Assembly: GCF_003284925.1 (NCBI RefSeq) | Contig: NZ_QMEX01000003.1 | Location: 62,001-126,000 of the forward strand | Length of the DNA: 64,000 bases | DNA from: Mycolicibacter senuensis | GTDB taxonomy: Bacteria; Actinomycetota; Actinomycetes; Mycobacteriales; Mycobacteriaceae | Direction: 5' to 3' | Shown here: in pieces, positions 41,497 through 50,219 of the stretch | How the letters are laid out: each line of letters begins with the position of its first letter | Numbering within the stretch: position 1 is the first letter of the stretch | Notes under the pieces: model-generated | Databases searched by the model: none | The model's input: only the letters and a program-made list of their open reading frames with translations | What the model was told of the DNA's origin: nothing | Made by a program: the position numbers and the translations under genes

Positions 41497-41535
41497 AGTA
41501 ACACGTCGGTTCGTAATTAGCTGAAAGGCCACGAC

Positions 41536-42285
41536 ATGAGCACAGCACCCCTGACGGGACGGCGGGCACTGGTCACCGGAGGTTCCCGCGGCATCGGTGC
41601 GGAGACCGTACGGCGATTGACCGCCGACGGCGCCGCGGTGGCGTTCACGTATTCGGCATCGGCGGCCGAGGCCGACAAGGTCGTCGCCGAGGTCACCGCC
41701 AACGGCGGAAAGACGGTCGCCATCCAGGCCGACTCCGGCGATCCCGCCCAGGTGGTGGCCGCGGTCGAGCAAGCCGCCACCGAACTCGGCGGGCTGGACG
41801 TGCTGGTGAACAACGCCGCCGTCGCGCACGGGGCGCTGGTCGATGACTTTCCGGCCGAGCAGTTCGACCGCCTCGTGGCGGTCAACATCGGCGGAATGTT
41901 CTGGGCGACACGCACCGCGGTGAAGCACCTGGGTGAGGGCTCGCGGATCATCAACATCGGCAGCATCAACGCCGATCGGATTCCGACCGCCGGGTTCTCG
42001 GTATACGGCATGACCAAGGGCGCGGTGGCGTCGTTCACCAGGGGCCTGGCACGCGAACTCGGACCACGCGGCATCACCGTCAACAACGTGCAACCGGGCC
42101 CGATCGACACCGACGCCAACCCCGACAACGGCGGCGCCTTCCCCGAGGGCTTGAAGAAGCTCATGCCGCTCGGCCGCTACGGGCACGTCAACGATGTCGC
42201 CGCCATCGTGAGCTTTCTCGCCGGCCCCGAGTCCGGATTCGTCACCGGCGCGAACTGGAACGTCGACGGCGGTTTCACCGTGTAG
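41536..42285 (+). CDS. Short-chain dehydrogenase/reductase
   Basis: A 249-residue classical SDR with TGGSRGIG cofactor loop, NNAAV, catalytic Ser in IGSINADR and YGMTK (Tyr-x3-Lys), and the C-terminal NVDGGFTV. FabG-like overall; it reduces a carbonyl or oxidises an alcohol of unknown identity. ATG 41536 with AAAGG upstream. Controlled in all likelihood by the divergent TetR protein. Confidence 0.92.
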   Translation: MSTAPLTGRRALVTGGSRGIGAETVRRLTADGAAVAFTYSASAAEADKVVAEVTANGGKTVAIQADSGDPAQVVAAVEQAATELGGLDVLVNNAAVAHGALVDDFPAEQFDRLVAVNIGGMFWATRTAVKHLGEGSRIINIGSINADRIPTAGFSVYGMTKGAVASFTRGLARELGPRGITVNNVQPGPIDTDANPDNGGAFPEGLKKLMPLGRYGHVNDVAAIVSFLAGPESGFVTGANWNVDGGFTV

Positions 42286-42301
42286 CCGCCGGGGCCGGAG
42301 C

Positions 42302-42721
42302 TCAGCCTCGACGCCCCGCCGACACCAGCGCCCACACCGAGCAGCCCAGTGCGCCGACCACGCTGACCGCGCCGATGTACAGCCCGTAGCCCGCGGTGAT
42401 CGGCGCGACGACGTTGAGCCGGTAGAACGCCACGCCCAACGCGACGATGGCCAGTGAGACCACCAGTGCGGCAACCGATGCCAGTCTGCTGAACAGCCCA
42501 CGGCCGATCATCGCACCGGCCACCAGCAGCACGGCGGCCAGCAGCACGATCAACTGGCCGACGCCGAAGCGGGGCGGCAAGGCGATACTGCCGGCGGTGC
42601 CGCCGATCGCGCTGGCACGCCCTCCCCCGTGGGCCGAGGTGGTCAGCCAGGGCAGCCACGCACTGACCGACAGGATCGCAGCAAACAGTGCGACGAGCCA
42701 GCCCGGGTGTACGCGAGTCAT
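42302..42721 (-). CDS. Four-helix membrane protein, unknown
   Basis: A 139-residue membrane protein with about four hydrophobic helices (WLVALFAAILSVSAWLPWL, then the QLIVLLAAVLLVAG, VAALVVSLAIVALG and GLYIGAVSVVGALG regions). The WLPW and gly-rich loop after helix 1 are seen in small actinobacterial membrane proteins of unknown role. ATG 42719-42721. It stands between the SDR and the Rv0910-like gene, marking the edge of the syntenic block. Confidence 0.75.
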   Translation of the reverse strand: MTRVHPGWLVALFAAILSVSAWLPWLTTSAHGGGRASAIGGTAGSIALPPRFGVGQLIVLLAAVLLVAGAMIGRGLFSRLASVAALVVSLAIVALGVAFYRLNVVAPITAGYGLYIGAVSVVGALGCSVWALVSAGRRG

Positions 42722-42800
42722 GTTGTGACACTAGCCCGCATCGACGCGCTCGCCGTGGCCGCGACTGCCCCGGTAACGGGATGGCATGGCGCCCAACCGC

Positions 42801-43238
42801 TCAAGCCGGCGCGAACACCGTGACGAACTTCTGCAGCGACTCGTTGATGTCGCTCTTCAGCGCGGCGGCCACCAGCATGCCGATCGGCCCGAACAGCGCC
42901 GGTCCGCCCAGGTGGACATCGAAGCTGACCTTGGAGCCGTCGCCGGCCGGGGTGACCTTGGCGAGCAGCTTGATCTTGACCCCGCCCTTGCCGTCGCCGT
43001 TGAGGGTCATCCCCGTCGGCGGTTTGTAGTTCACGATCGTCCACTTGATCCGGTTGGGCATGCCTTTGACCTCGACGATCGACTCGAGTGTCGTGCCCTT
43101 CTCCAGGGTTTCGGGCAGCACGCTGCGCCACACCCGGTGGATGGTCAGCCACTCCTTGTAGCGCGACAAATCCGAGGCGTGCCCCCAGGCCTCCTCGGGA
43201 GGAAGTGGGACGTCGATGGAGCCGGAGAGCTTGGCCAT
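42801..43238 (-). CDS. Rv0910-like SRPBCC protein (toxin homologue)
   Basis: A 145-residue START/SRPBCC-fold protein nearly identical in pattern to M. tuberculosis Rv0910: DVPLPPEEAWGHASDLSRYK, LEKGTTLESIVEVKGM and GGPALFGPIGMLVAAALKSD. Rv0910 has been described as the toxin of a pair with the small Rv0909 antitoxin, which in M. tuberculosis lies between ctpE and Rv0910. Here the 48 bases between this gene and ctpE hold no room for Rv0909. ATG 43236-43238 (MAKLSGSIDV). Confidence 0.88.
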   Translation of the reverse strand: MAKLSGSIDVPLPPEEAWGHASDLSRYKEWLTIHRVWRSVLPETLEKGTTLESIVEVKGMPNRIKWTIVNYKPPTGMTLNGDGKGGVKIKLLAKVTPAGDGSKVSFDVHLGGPALFGPIGMLVAAALKSDINESLQKFVTVFAPA

Positions 43239-43277
43239 GTGATTCTGTTCCCTTCTTGTCCCGGTTATCGCGTGTTC

Positions 43278-43311
43278 ATCGCTGGGTCAGTGTGATCGCT
43301 GGGTCATTGTG
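43278..43311. repeat. 17-bp tandem duplication at the ctpE stop
   Basis: ATCGCTGGGTCAGTGTG and ATCGCTGGGTCATTGTG are adjacent copies differing at one base. The ctpE stop codon lies in the left copy, so the duplication has lengthened the C terminus by a few residues. Confidence 0.8.
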
Positions 43312-45722
43312 TTCGTTGCCGACTCTCGCCACAACTTGGGTCGCTCGCCGAGCATGGCGCCGCGCGCCCACCACACCGCCTCGATGGCGACCGCACCGAC
43401 TGCCCCGACACCGAGTGCCAGCGACGTCAGTGCCACATTGGAGGGATCCAGCAGGAACTTCTCCCGGGCCAGCGGGATCGCGAAGATGCCCACATAGGCC
43501 AGGCCACAGCAGATCACCAGCGTCAGCCGCCACCACTGATACGGCCTCGCCACGACGGCCAGCACCCACCCGGCGGTGGTCAGCAGGGTGATCAGGGCCG
43601 TGGTGGAGGCCTGGATCTGTTGCACCGATGTGGCTTCACTGCCGCGGTAGGCCAATAGGTATGAGGTGAACGTGGCGATGCCGACCACCAGGCCGGCCGG
43701 CAGCGCCCCGCTCATCACTCGCTGTACGAATCCGGGGTTCGCCCGTTCGTTGTTGGGCGCCAGCGACAGGATGAACGCCGGGATGCCGATGGTGAACCAG
43801 GCGGCGACGGTGACGTGGATCGGCTGAAACGGGTACAGCAGCGGCTCGGTGCCGAACAGCGCCGAAGCCAACCCGACCAGGCCGACCAGCAGAGCGAGCA
43901 GAACCGAATACACCGTCTTGGTCAAGAACAGGTTCGCCACCCGTTCGATGTTGCCGATCACTCGGCGGCCCTCGCCCACCACGTAAGGCAAGGTGGCGAA
44001 CTTGTTGTCCAGCAATACGATCTGCGCCACCGAGCGTGCCGCCGAGCTCCCCGCTCCCATCGCGACACCGATATCGGCGTCTTTGAGCGCGAGCACATCG
44101 TTGACGCCGTCACCGGTCATGGCCACGGTGTGGCCATGGGCCTGCAGGGCGCGCACCATGGCGCGCTTCTGATCCGGGCGAACCCTGCCGAACACGGTGT
44201 GCTCGTCCAGCGCGTCGGCCAACCGGTCCGGCTCGGGCGGCAGCTTGCGAGCGTCCACCGCATCCCCGTTCAATCCCAGCTCGCCGGCCACCGCGGCTAC
44301 CGAGACGGCGTTGTCACCGGAGATCACCTTCACCGAGACCCCCTGCTCGGCAAAATATTCCAACGTGGGCCGGGCATCCGGCCGGATCTTCTGCTCCAGC
44401 ACCACCAGCGCGGCCGGAGTGACCTGCCCCGGTGCGTCCGGGTGATCGACGGGCAGGTCGCCGACCCCCAGCAACAGCACCCGCAAACCCCTCGCCCCGA
44501 TCCGCTCGGCCTGTTCGGCCGGCGCCGACGACGGCTCGAGCAGCACGTCCGGAGCCCCGATGATCCAGTTACCGTGTTCGCCGTATGAGACACCGCTCCA
44601 CTTGGCAGACGACTTGAACGGTTCGAAGGCGTTCGCCACCCAACCCGGCGACGTCGGGAACGCCGCGGCAATGGCCTGCATGCTGGCGTTGGGCCTGGCG
44701 TCGTCGGCGGCCAGCGCCGCCAGCGCACGATGCACTGGAAGACCTGCGCCACCGTCGAATTCGATGACCTCCGAGATCTGCATGCCGTTCTCGGTCAGCG
44801 TGCCGGTTTTGTCCGTGCAGACGACGTCGACGCGGGCCAGCCCCTCGATCGCCGGCAGTTCCTGCACCAGGCACTGCCGCCGTCCCAGCCGGATCACCCC
44901 GACCGCGAATGCCAGCGACGTCATCAGCACCAAGCCCTCGGGAACCATCGGCACCAGCGCCCCGACCATCGCCAGCACCGAGGCCCGCCAGCCCACGTCC
45001 GTGGTGAACAACTGCGTGTAGATGATCAGCAGCCCGGCCGGGATGAGCAGATAGGTGATGAACTTCAGAATCTGGTCGATGCCGTTGCGCAGTTCGGATT
45101 TCACCAGGGTGAACTTGGTGGCCTCCTCGGCCAGCTTGGCGGCGTAAGCCTCGCCGCCGACCCGGGTAGCCCGGTAGGCGCCGCTGCCGGAGATCACGAA
45201 ACTGCCCGACATCACGTGGGCACCGATGCTCTTGGCGATCGGCTCGGCTTCACCGGTCAGCAGCGATTCGTCGACCTCCAGATCGGACGCCTCGACGACA
45301 TCGCCGTCGACGACGATCTGGTCACCGGGACCGAGTTCGATGACGTCGTCGAGCACCACCTCCCTTGGCGGCAGCTCTGCCGTCCCGGATTGCCTGCGCA
45401 CCACCGGTTTCGCCTGCCCGACAATGGCCAGCTTGTCCAGCGTCTGCTTGGCGCGGATCTCCTGGACCATGCCGATGACACTGTTGAAGACGATCAGCAG
45501 TCCGAACAGCCCGTTGATCAGCGAACCGGTGGTGAGCACGATGGCGAACAGCACGCCCAGGATCGCATTGATCCGGGTGAAGACGTTGGCCCGGACGATC
45601 TCGTGCAGACTGCGCGCGGCACGCACCGGAATGTCGTTGGTCTGGCCGTCGGCGACCCGCTGGGCGACGTCGTCGTCGCTGAGCCCCGCGGCGGCCCGCG
45701 CGACGGTCAAGACCGCCACCAC
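43287..45722 (-). CDS. ctpE: P-type ATPase CtpE (calcium importer)
   Basis: An 811-residue P-type ATPase orthologous to CtpE (Rv0908), reported as a calcium uptake pump. TGEAEP of the actuator domain, PEGLV in the membrane helix (about 261), DKTGTL (about 304) and [11 protein letters not shown] (about 536) are intact, with about ten membrane helices. The neighbours (Rv0910, Rv0906, echA6) match the M. tuberculosis order, which supports orthology. The start GTG 45720-45722 overlaps the end of the Rv0906-like gene by 16 bases, so the pair is coupled. Confidence 0.93.
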   Translation of the reverse strand: MVAVLTVARAAAGLSDDDVAQRVADGQTNDIPVRAARSLHEIVRANVFTRINAILGVLFAIVLTTGSLINGLFGLLIVFNSVIGMVQEIRAKQTLDKLAIVGQAKPVVRRQSGTAELPPREVVLDDVIELGPGDQIVVDGDVVEASDLEVDESLLTGEAEPIAKSIGAHVMSGSFVISGSGAYRATRVGGEAYAAKLAEEATKFTLVKSELRNGIDQILKFITYLLIPAGLLIIYTQLFTTDVGWRASVLAMVGALVPMVPEGLVLMTSLAFAVGVIRLGRRQCLVQELPAIEGLARVDVVCTDKTGTLTENGMQISEVIEFDGGAGLPVHRALAALAADDARPNASMQAIAAAFPTSPGWVANAFEPFKSSAKWSGVSYGEHGNWIIGAPDVLLEPSSAPAEQAERIGARGLRVLLLGVGDLPVDHPDAPGQVTPAALVVLEQKIRPDARPTLEYFAEQGVSVKVISGDNAVSVAAVAGELGLNGDAVDARKLPPEPDRLADALDEHTVFGRVRPDQKRAMVRALQAHGHTVAMTGDGVNDVLALKDADIGVAMGAGSSAARSVAQIVLLDNKFATLPYVVGEGRRVIGNIERVANLFLTKTVYSVLLALLVGLVGLASALFGTEPLLYPFQPIHVTVAAWFTIGIPAFILSLAPNNERANPGFVQRVMSGALPAGLVVGIATFTSYLLAYRGSEATSVQQIQASTTALITLLTTAGWVLAVVARPYQWWRLTLVICCGLAYVGIFAIPLAREKFLLDPSNVALTSLALGVGAVGAVAIEAVWWARGAMLGERPKLWRESATNTMTQRSH

Positions 45723-46981
45723 GGCTCGATGTCGCCGGCCGCCGGCCGGATCCGCTCGCCGGGCCCATGCGGCGGTCCCAGCTTCGCCTCTCCTCCGTCG
45801 AGCCTCACTGAACCGCGGTGTTCATGCGGCGGTCCCAGCTTCGCCTCTCCTCCGTCGAGCCTCACTGAACCGCCGGGACGCGGGACGGCCACCGCCACCC
45901 CGGCCGGCTCGGCAGCGGCCAGCAACCGTTCCACCGGCTCATCCCAGCGATGCGGCGCAAGCCGGAACGTGCACCAGTGGATCGGCACCAGCGTCGCACC
46001 GTCGACGTCCAAGTGCGCCCGGACGGCCTCCTCGGGGTTCATGTGCACGTCCGGCCAGGCGGTGTTGTAGGCGCCGATCGGCAACAGGGTCATGTCGAAC
46101 GGACCGTGGTCGGCGCCGATCTGCCCGAAGCTCCCGGTGTAGCCGGAGTCGCCGCCGAAGTAGACCCGATGATCGGGCCCGGCGATCACCCAGGAGGCCC
46201 ACAGCGTCATGTTGCGGGTCAAGAACCGGCCGGAGAAGTGGCGGGCCGGCGTGCACACCAACGTGAGTTCGCCCAACGAAACCTGCTCATCCCAATCGAG
46301 TTCGACAACCCGGTCAGCGGGAATGCCCCACGCCCGCAGGTGCGCACCGACGCCCAGTGGAACCACGAACGGCGCCCGCTGGCTGCGGGCCAGCGCGGTG
46401 ACGGTGTCGATGTCGAGATGGTCATAGTGGTCATGGCTGATGACGATCGCATCGACCGCGGGCAGCGCCGACAACTCCACCGGCGGCGGATGCAACCGCT
46501 TGGGGCCGACGGCATCCGACGGCGAACAACGCTCACTCCACACCGGATCGGTCAGCACCCGGTAGCCGTCGACCTCGATCAGCGCGGTGGCGTGGCCCAG
46601 CCAGGTGACCGTCAGTGGTTCGGCGGCGCCGGCGAAGTCGGGGACCACCAGCGGGACCGGCGCCACCGGCCGGCTCGCGCCGCGGTCGGCGAACAGCTCC
46701 CGCAGCATCAGCCGCTGTTGTTCGCGATCCATGTTGACCATCGAGGCCCGCTCGATGTTGTGGAAGACCCCGTCGCGGTAATGCCTGGAGCGGGCGGCCA
46801 CCGCGTCGATGGCGTGCGGTGCGGCACCGAGGGCCCCGGGCGTGCCGCGCAGCGCACGAACCGTCCATCCGCCGGCGGCCAAGGACGCGGTGGCGGCGGC
46901 CAGCCGAAGCGCACCGCGCAACATGTTGCCGAGTCTAAGGCGGTGACCGGCGGTTTCCGGATCCGTGGCGTTTGCGCTCAC
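45707..46981 (-). CDS. Rv0906-like metallo-beta-lactamase-fold hydrolase
   Basis: A 424-residue protein with an N-terminal hydrophobic segment ([18 protein letters not shown]) and a metallo-beta-lactamase fold: [15 protein letters not shown], then the zinc motif SHDHYDHLD (about residue 184) and [19 protein letters not shown] and PIGAYN. This is the UlaG/NAPE-PLD-like group. M. tuberculosis Rv0906 is 372 residues; the extra length here is mostly a C-terminal tail holding two copies of [16 protein letters not shown], coded by 51-bp repeats. It ends in ctpE and follows echA6. Confidence 0.88.
   Translation of the reverse strand: MSANATDPETAGHRLRLGNMLRGALRLAAATASLAAGGWTVRALRGTPGALGAAPHAIDAVAARSRHYRDGVFHNIERASMVNMDREQQRLMLRELFADRGASRPVAPVPLVVPDFAGAAEPLTVTWLGHATALIEVDGYRVLTDPVWSERCSPSDAVGPKRLHPPPVELSALPAVDAIVISHDHYDHLDIDTVTALARSQRAPFVVPLGVGAHLRAWGIPADRVVELDWDEQVSLGELTLVCTPARHFSGRFLTRNMTLWASWVIAGPDHRVYFGGDSGYTGSFGQIGADHGPFDMTLLPIGAYNTAWPDVHMNPEEAVRAHLDVDGATLVPIHWCTFRLAPHRWDEPVERLLAAAEPAGVAVAVPRPGGSVRLDGGEAKLGPPHEHRGSVRLDGGEAKLGPPHGPGERIRPAAGDIEPWWRS
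45766..45873. repeat. Two perfect 51-bp direct repeats inside a gene
   Basis: 45766-45816 and 45823-45873 are identical 51-mers (starting CATGCGGCGGTCCCAGCTTC) separated by 6 bases, a period of 57 bases or 19 codons, so the frame of the Rv0906-like gene is kept. On the coding strand each unit contains GGAGGAGAGG. It looks like a VNTR or a small dispersed repeat captured by the gene. Confidence 0.93.
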
Positions 46982-46993
46982 CGCGGGCTCCGG

Positions 46994-47725
46994 TCAGGCG
47001 CCCTGGAACTTCGGCGGCCGCTTCTCGATGCGGGCCAGCTGCGCCTCGATCACGTCCTGGCTGGCCCAGGCCCGGTCGAACAGCTCCTTGTGCTCCGGCG
47101 TCTGTTCCTGGTAGGCGCCGTCATCGTTGAGCACCCGCTTGGCGTGCTGCAGGGCGAGCGGCGCCAGCCCGGCGATCTCCTGCGCCCAGGCCTGCGCGTC
47201 GGCAACGGTGCCCAGCCGGTTGGCCATGCCGGTCAGCAGCGCCACGTCGGCGGGCAGCTTCTCCGCGGTGAGCATCATCGCCCGGGCCCGCCCGTAGCCG
47301 ACCAACGAGGTCAGCCGACGGATACTCCAGTTGTCCAGTGCCAGGCCGTACTTGGCGACCGGGAACTGGAAGAACGCCTCGGGGGCCACCACCCGCAGGT
47401 CGCAGACCATCGCCAGTTGCAGACCGGCACCGATCGCGGCGCCGTTGATCGCGCCGATCACCGGCAGCGGGACGTCGCCGATGCTCTGGTGCAGGGCGCG
47501 CAGCTTGTCGGGGTAGTCGGCGGCGAACGCATCGCCGGACAGATCCGCGCCGGCACAGAACACGCTGCCCTGCCCGGTCAGCACGATCGCCCGGACGTCG
47601 TGGCTGGCGGCGTCGACGATCGCCTCCCGCAGTTCGGTGACAAGCTGGGAGTTCAGCGCGTTGCGCCGTTCGGGACGTTGCAGCTCGATGGTGGTGACGG
47701 CTTCGTCGCGGGTAACTCCGATCAT
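46994..47725 (-). CDS. echA6: Enoyl-CoA hydratase-like protein EchA6
   Basis: A 243-residue crotonase-fold protein closely matching M. tuberculosis EchA6 (Rv0905): [47 protein letters not shown] and the C-terminal [11 protein letters not shown]. EchA6 lacks the catalytic Glu pair of true hydratases and is described as a fatty acyl-CoA binding protein linked to mycolic acid synthesis. Start ATG 47723-47725 ([10 protein letters not shown]). Divergent from accD3 with a 28-base gap and 12 bases upstream of the Rv0906-like gene. Confidence 0.95.
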   Translation of the reverse strand: MIGVTRDEAVTTIELQRPERRNALNSQLVTELREAIVDAASHDVRAIVLTGQGSVFCAGADLSGDAFAADYPDKLRALHQSIGDVPLPVIGAINGAAIGAGLQLAMVCDLRVVAPEAFFQFPVAKYGLALDNWSIRRLTSLVGYGRARAMMLTAEKLPADVALLTGMANRLGTVADAQAWAQEIAGLAPLALQHAKRVLNDDGAYQEQTPEHKELFDRAWASQDVIEAQLARIEKRPPKFQGA

Positions 47726-47753
47726 GACGCACCAGCCTAATTAGGCTCGTGGT

Positions 47754-49232
47754 GTGAGCAGGATCGGGGCCGATGAACTGCGGGACGCGGTATTGGACCA
47801 CGGCTCGTTCATCAGCTGGGATGACGAGCCGCTGGCCTTGCCGGTCAGCGACGATTACGCCGCCGAACTGGCCGCCGCCCGGGCCGCCACCGGCCGCGAC
47901 GAGGCGGTCATCACCGGCGAGGGCCGGGTGGGCGGGCGCCGGGTCGCGGTGATCGCCAGCGACTTCGACTTCCTGGCCGGCTCGATCGGGGTGGCGGCCG
48001 CCGAGCGGATCACCACCGCGATCGAGCGGGCCACCGCCCAGCGGCTGCCGCTGCTGGCCTCTCCGAGCTCGGGCGGCACCCGGATGCAGGAGGGCACCGT
48101 CGCCTTCCTGCAGATGGTCAAGATCGCCGCCGCCATCGAGCTGCACAAGCGCGCCCACCTGCCCTACCTGGTCTACCTGCGCCACCCCACCACCGGTGGG
48201 GTGTTCGCCTCCTGGGGATCACTCGGGCACATCACGCTCGCGGAGCCGGGGGCGCTGGTGGGTTTCCTGGGCCCGCGGGTCTACGAACAGCTCTACGGCG
48301 CACCGTTCCCGCCTGGCATCCAGACCGCCGAGAACCTTCAGGCCCACGGTGTGATCGACGGCGTGATCCCGGTGAAGTGGCTGCGGCGCACCTGCGCCCG
48401 GGCGTTGAAGGTGATGCTCGACGAACCCCCGGCGCCACCGGCGAGCCCGGCCTGCGAGCCGATACCCGATCTGCCGGCCTGGGAATCGGTGTGCGCGTCG
48501 CGCCGCCCGGATCGGCCCGGCGTGGGTTTTCTGCTGCGACACGGCGCCACCGAACAGGTGTTGTTGTCGGGCACGGGAAGCGCCGAGCGGGGCGCCACCA
48601 TGCTGCTGGCGCTGGCCCGTTTCGGCGGTCAGCCCGCCGTGGTGCTGGGGCAGTGGCGGGGCCCGGACCGGCTCACCGACCCGATCGCACTGCGCGACGC
48701 CCGGCGCGGCATGGCGTTGGCCGAGGACTTGCAACTGCCGCTGGTGCTGGCCATCGACACCCCGGGGCCCGCGTTGTCGGTAGAGGCCGAGCAGGGCGGG
48801 CTGGCAGGCCAGATCGCGGCGTGCCTGGCAGAGCTGGTCACGCTGCGGGTGCCGACGGTGTCGGTGCTGCTCGGTCAGGGCAGCGGCGGGCCCGCGTTGG
48901 CGATGGTGCCGGCGGATCGGGTGCTGGCGGCGACGCACGGCTGGCTGGCACCGCTACCCCCGGAGGGCGCCAGCGCCATCGTCTTCCGCGACACCGAGCA
49001 CGCCCCGGAGCTCTCGGCCGCACAGGGCATCCGCTCGGCGGATCTGAAAGCGCACGGGATCGTCGACGTGATCGTGGCCGAGCGCCCAGATGCCGCCGAC
49101 GAGCCGATCGACTTCGCCAAACGGATGTCGCGGGCCATCGCCGTGGAGCTCGACGCGTTGCGGCGAGTGCCGGCCGAGCAGCGGATGGCAGCCCGCTTGC
49201 AGCGTTACCGCCGGATCGGGCTGCCGGGCTGA
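47754..49232 (+). CDS. accD3: Acyl-CoA carboxylase beta subunit AccD3
   Basis: A 492-residue carboxyltransferase of the AccD family, the size of AccD3 (Rv0904c). Two crotonase-like halves are visible: LLASPSSGGTRMQEGTVAFLQ with YLRHPTTGGVFASWGSLGH, and AIDTPGPALSVEAEQGGLAGQ with VSVLLGQGSGGPALAMVPAD. It would transfer carboxyl from biotin to an acyl-CoA together with an AccA subunit. GTG 47754 is the start; TAGGCT (47742-47747) lies 6 bases before it, so the transcript may be leaderless. Confidence 0.92.
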   Translation: MSRIGADELRDAVLDHGSFISWDDEPLALPVSDDYAAELAAARAATGRDEAVITGEGRVGGRRVAVIASDFDFLAGSIGVAAAERITTAIERATAQRLPLLASPSSGGTRMQEGTVAFLQMVKIAAAIELHKRAHLPYLVYLRHPTTGGVFASWGSLGHITLAEPGALVGFLGPRVYEQLYGAPFPPGIQTAENLQAHGVIDGVIPVKWLRRTCARALKVMLDEPPAPPASPACEPIPDLPAWESVCASRRPDRPGVGFLLRHGATEQVLLSGTGSAERGATMLLALARFGGQPAVVLGQWRGPDRLTDPIALRDARRGMALAEDLQLPLVLAIDTPGPALSVEAEQGGLAGQIAACLAELVTLRVPTVSVLLGQGSGGPALAMVPADRVLAATHGWLAPLPPEGASAIVFRDTEHAPELSAAQGIRSADLKAHGIVDVIVAERPDAADEPIDFAKRMSRAIAVELDALRRVPAEQRMAARLQRYRRIGLPG

Positions 49233-49237
49233 GGGCA

Positions 49238-50092
49238 CTAGCCGGTGATCATCGCCACGGCGATTCCCGCCAGCGCCATTCCCATCACCTGTCGGAGCCG
49301 CACCCGCTCCCCCAGTAGGAGGACCGCCAGGATCACGGTGGCAGCCGGGTACAGCGAAATCAGCACGCTGGCCAATGACAACAGTGCGTGCTTCAAGGCG
49401 AACAGCATGGTGACGTTGGCGGCAGTGTCGAGCAGCGCGATCAGGAACGCCAGCCGCAGCGGTGTCCCCGTCGGCACCCGCAGATTGCGGCTGGTCGCCG
49501 CGACCACGATCACCAAGATGGTGGCCGCGCCACGTGCGAACAACAACGGCCACAGCCCGGAATCCGACGGAGTGCGATCCAAGAAGACGAAGTTCAGACC
49601 CAGGGCCACCCCCGAGGCGACCGTCAACCAGAGCACGGCGCGGGTAAGGCCCGGACGGTGGACGCCGTCGTCCCCGGAGTGCCAGCTGATCAACACCACC
49701 GCGCCCAACGCCACCGCGATGCCCGCACTGGCGAGCATGCCGGGCCGCTCCCCCAGCACCCGTCCGACGCACACCGGCACACTGGCATCCACCACCGCCG
49801 CCAGCGGCGAGACCACCGAGATCGGGCCGGCCGCCATCGCCGCGTAGAACCACCAGATACCCAGGGCCTGGCTGAGCCCGCCGAGCGCGCCGAGCATGAC
49901 GGCGCCCAGCGTGATGTGGCCGCCGCCGATCATCGCGAGCGCTCCCAGCATCACCATCGAGACCGGGGTGGACACCAGCACCACCCGCAGTGCGGCAACC
50001 CGGCGCGACGCGACGCCGCCGACGAAGTCGCTGATCCCGAAACTGGTGGCTGACGCCAACGCCAGCCCTTGGGCGGCCGGCGAGCCGATCAC
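49238..50092 (-). CDS. EamA/DMT-family transporter
   Basis: A 284-residue drug/metabolite transporter with about ten hydrophobic helices and two EamA repeats (SATSFGISDFVGGVASRR at the start; ALLDTAANVTMLFALKHALLS and LSVLISLYPAATVILAVLLLGE-like region near the end). It exports an unknown small molecule. GTG 50090-50092 is the first start. It is convergent with accD3 (5-base gap) and, unlike its neighbours, is not part of this locus in M. tuberculosis. Confidence 0.85.
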   Translation of the reverse strand: MIGSPAAQGLALASATSFGISDFVGGVASRRVAALRVVLVSTPVSMVMLGALAMIGGGHITLGAVMLGALGGLSQALGIWWFYAAMAAGPISVVSPLAAVVDASVPVCVGRVLGERPGMLASAGIAVALGAVVLISWHSGDDGVHRPGLTRAVLWLTVASGVALGLNFVFLDRTPSDSGLWPLLFARGAATILVIVVAATSRNLRVPTGTPLRLAFLIALLDTAANVTMLFALKHALLSLASVLISLYPAATVILAVLLLGERVRLRQVMGMALAGIAVAMITG

Positions 50093-50219
50093 CCCGCAAC
50101 CTTGGCGTCAGATGTGTCCATCACGGCGAGAAGTGTAAGCGCGCAGCGGTGTCCGACCCGCGGCCCTGACCGCCGCCAACAGGGCGTTTGCACGCAGTTT
50201 CATTAGAATTCGGCTGCGC

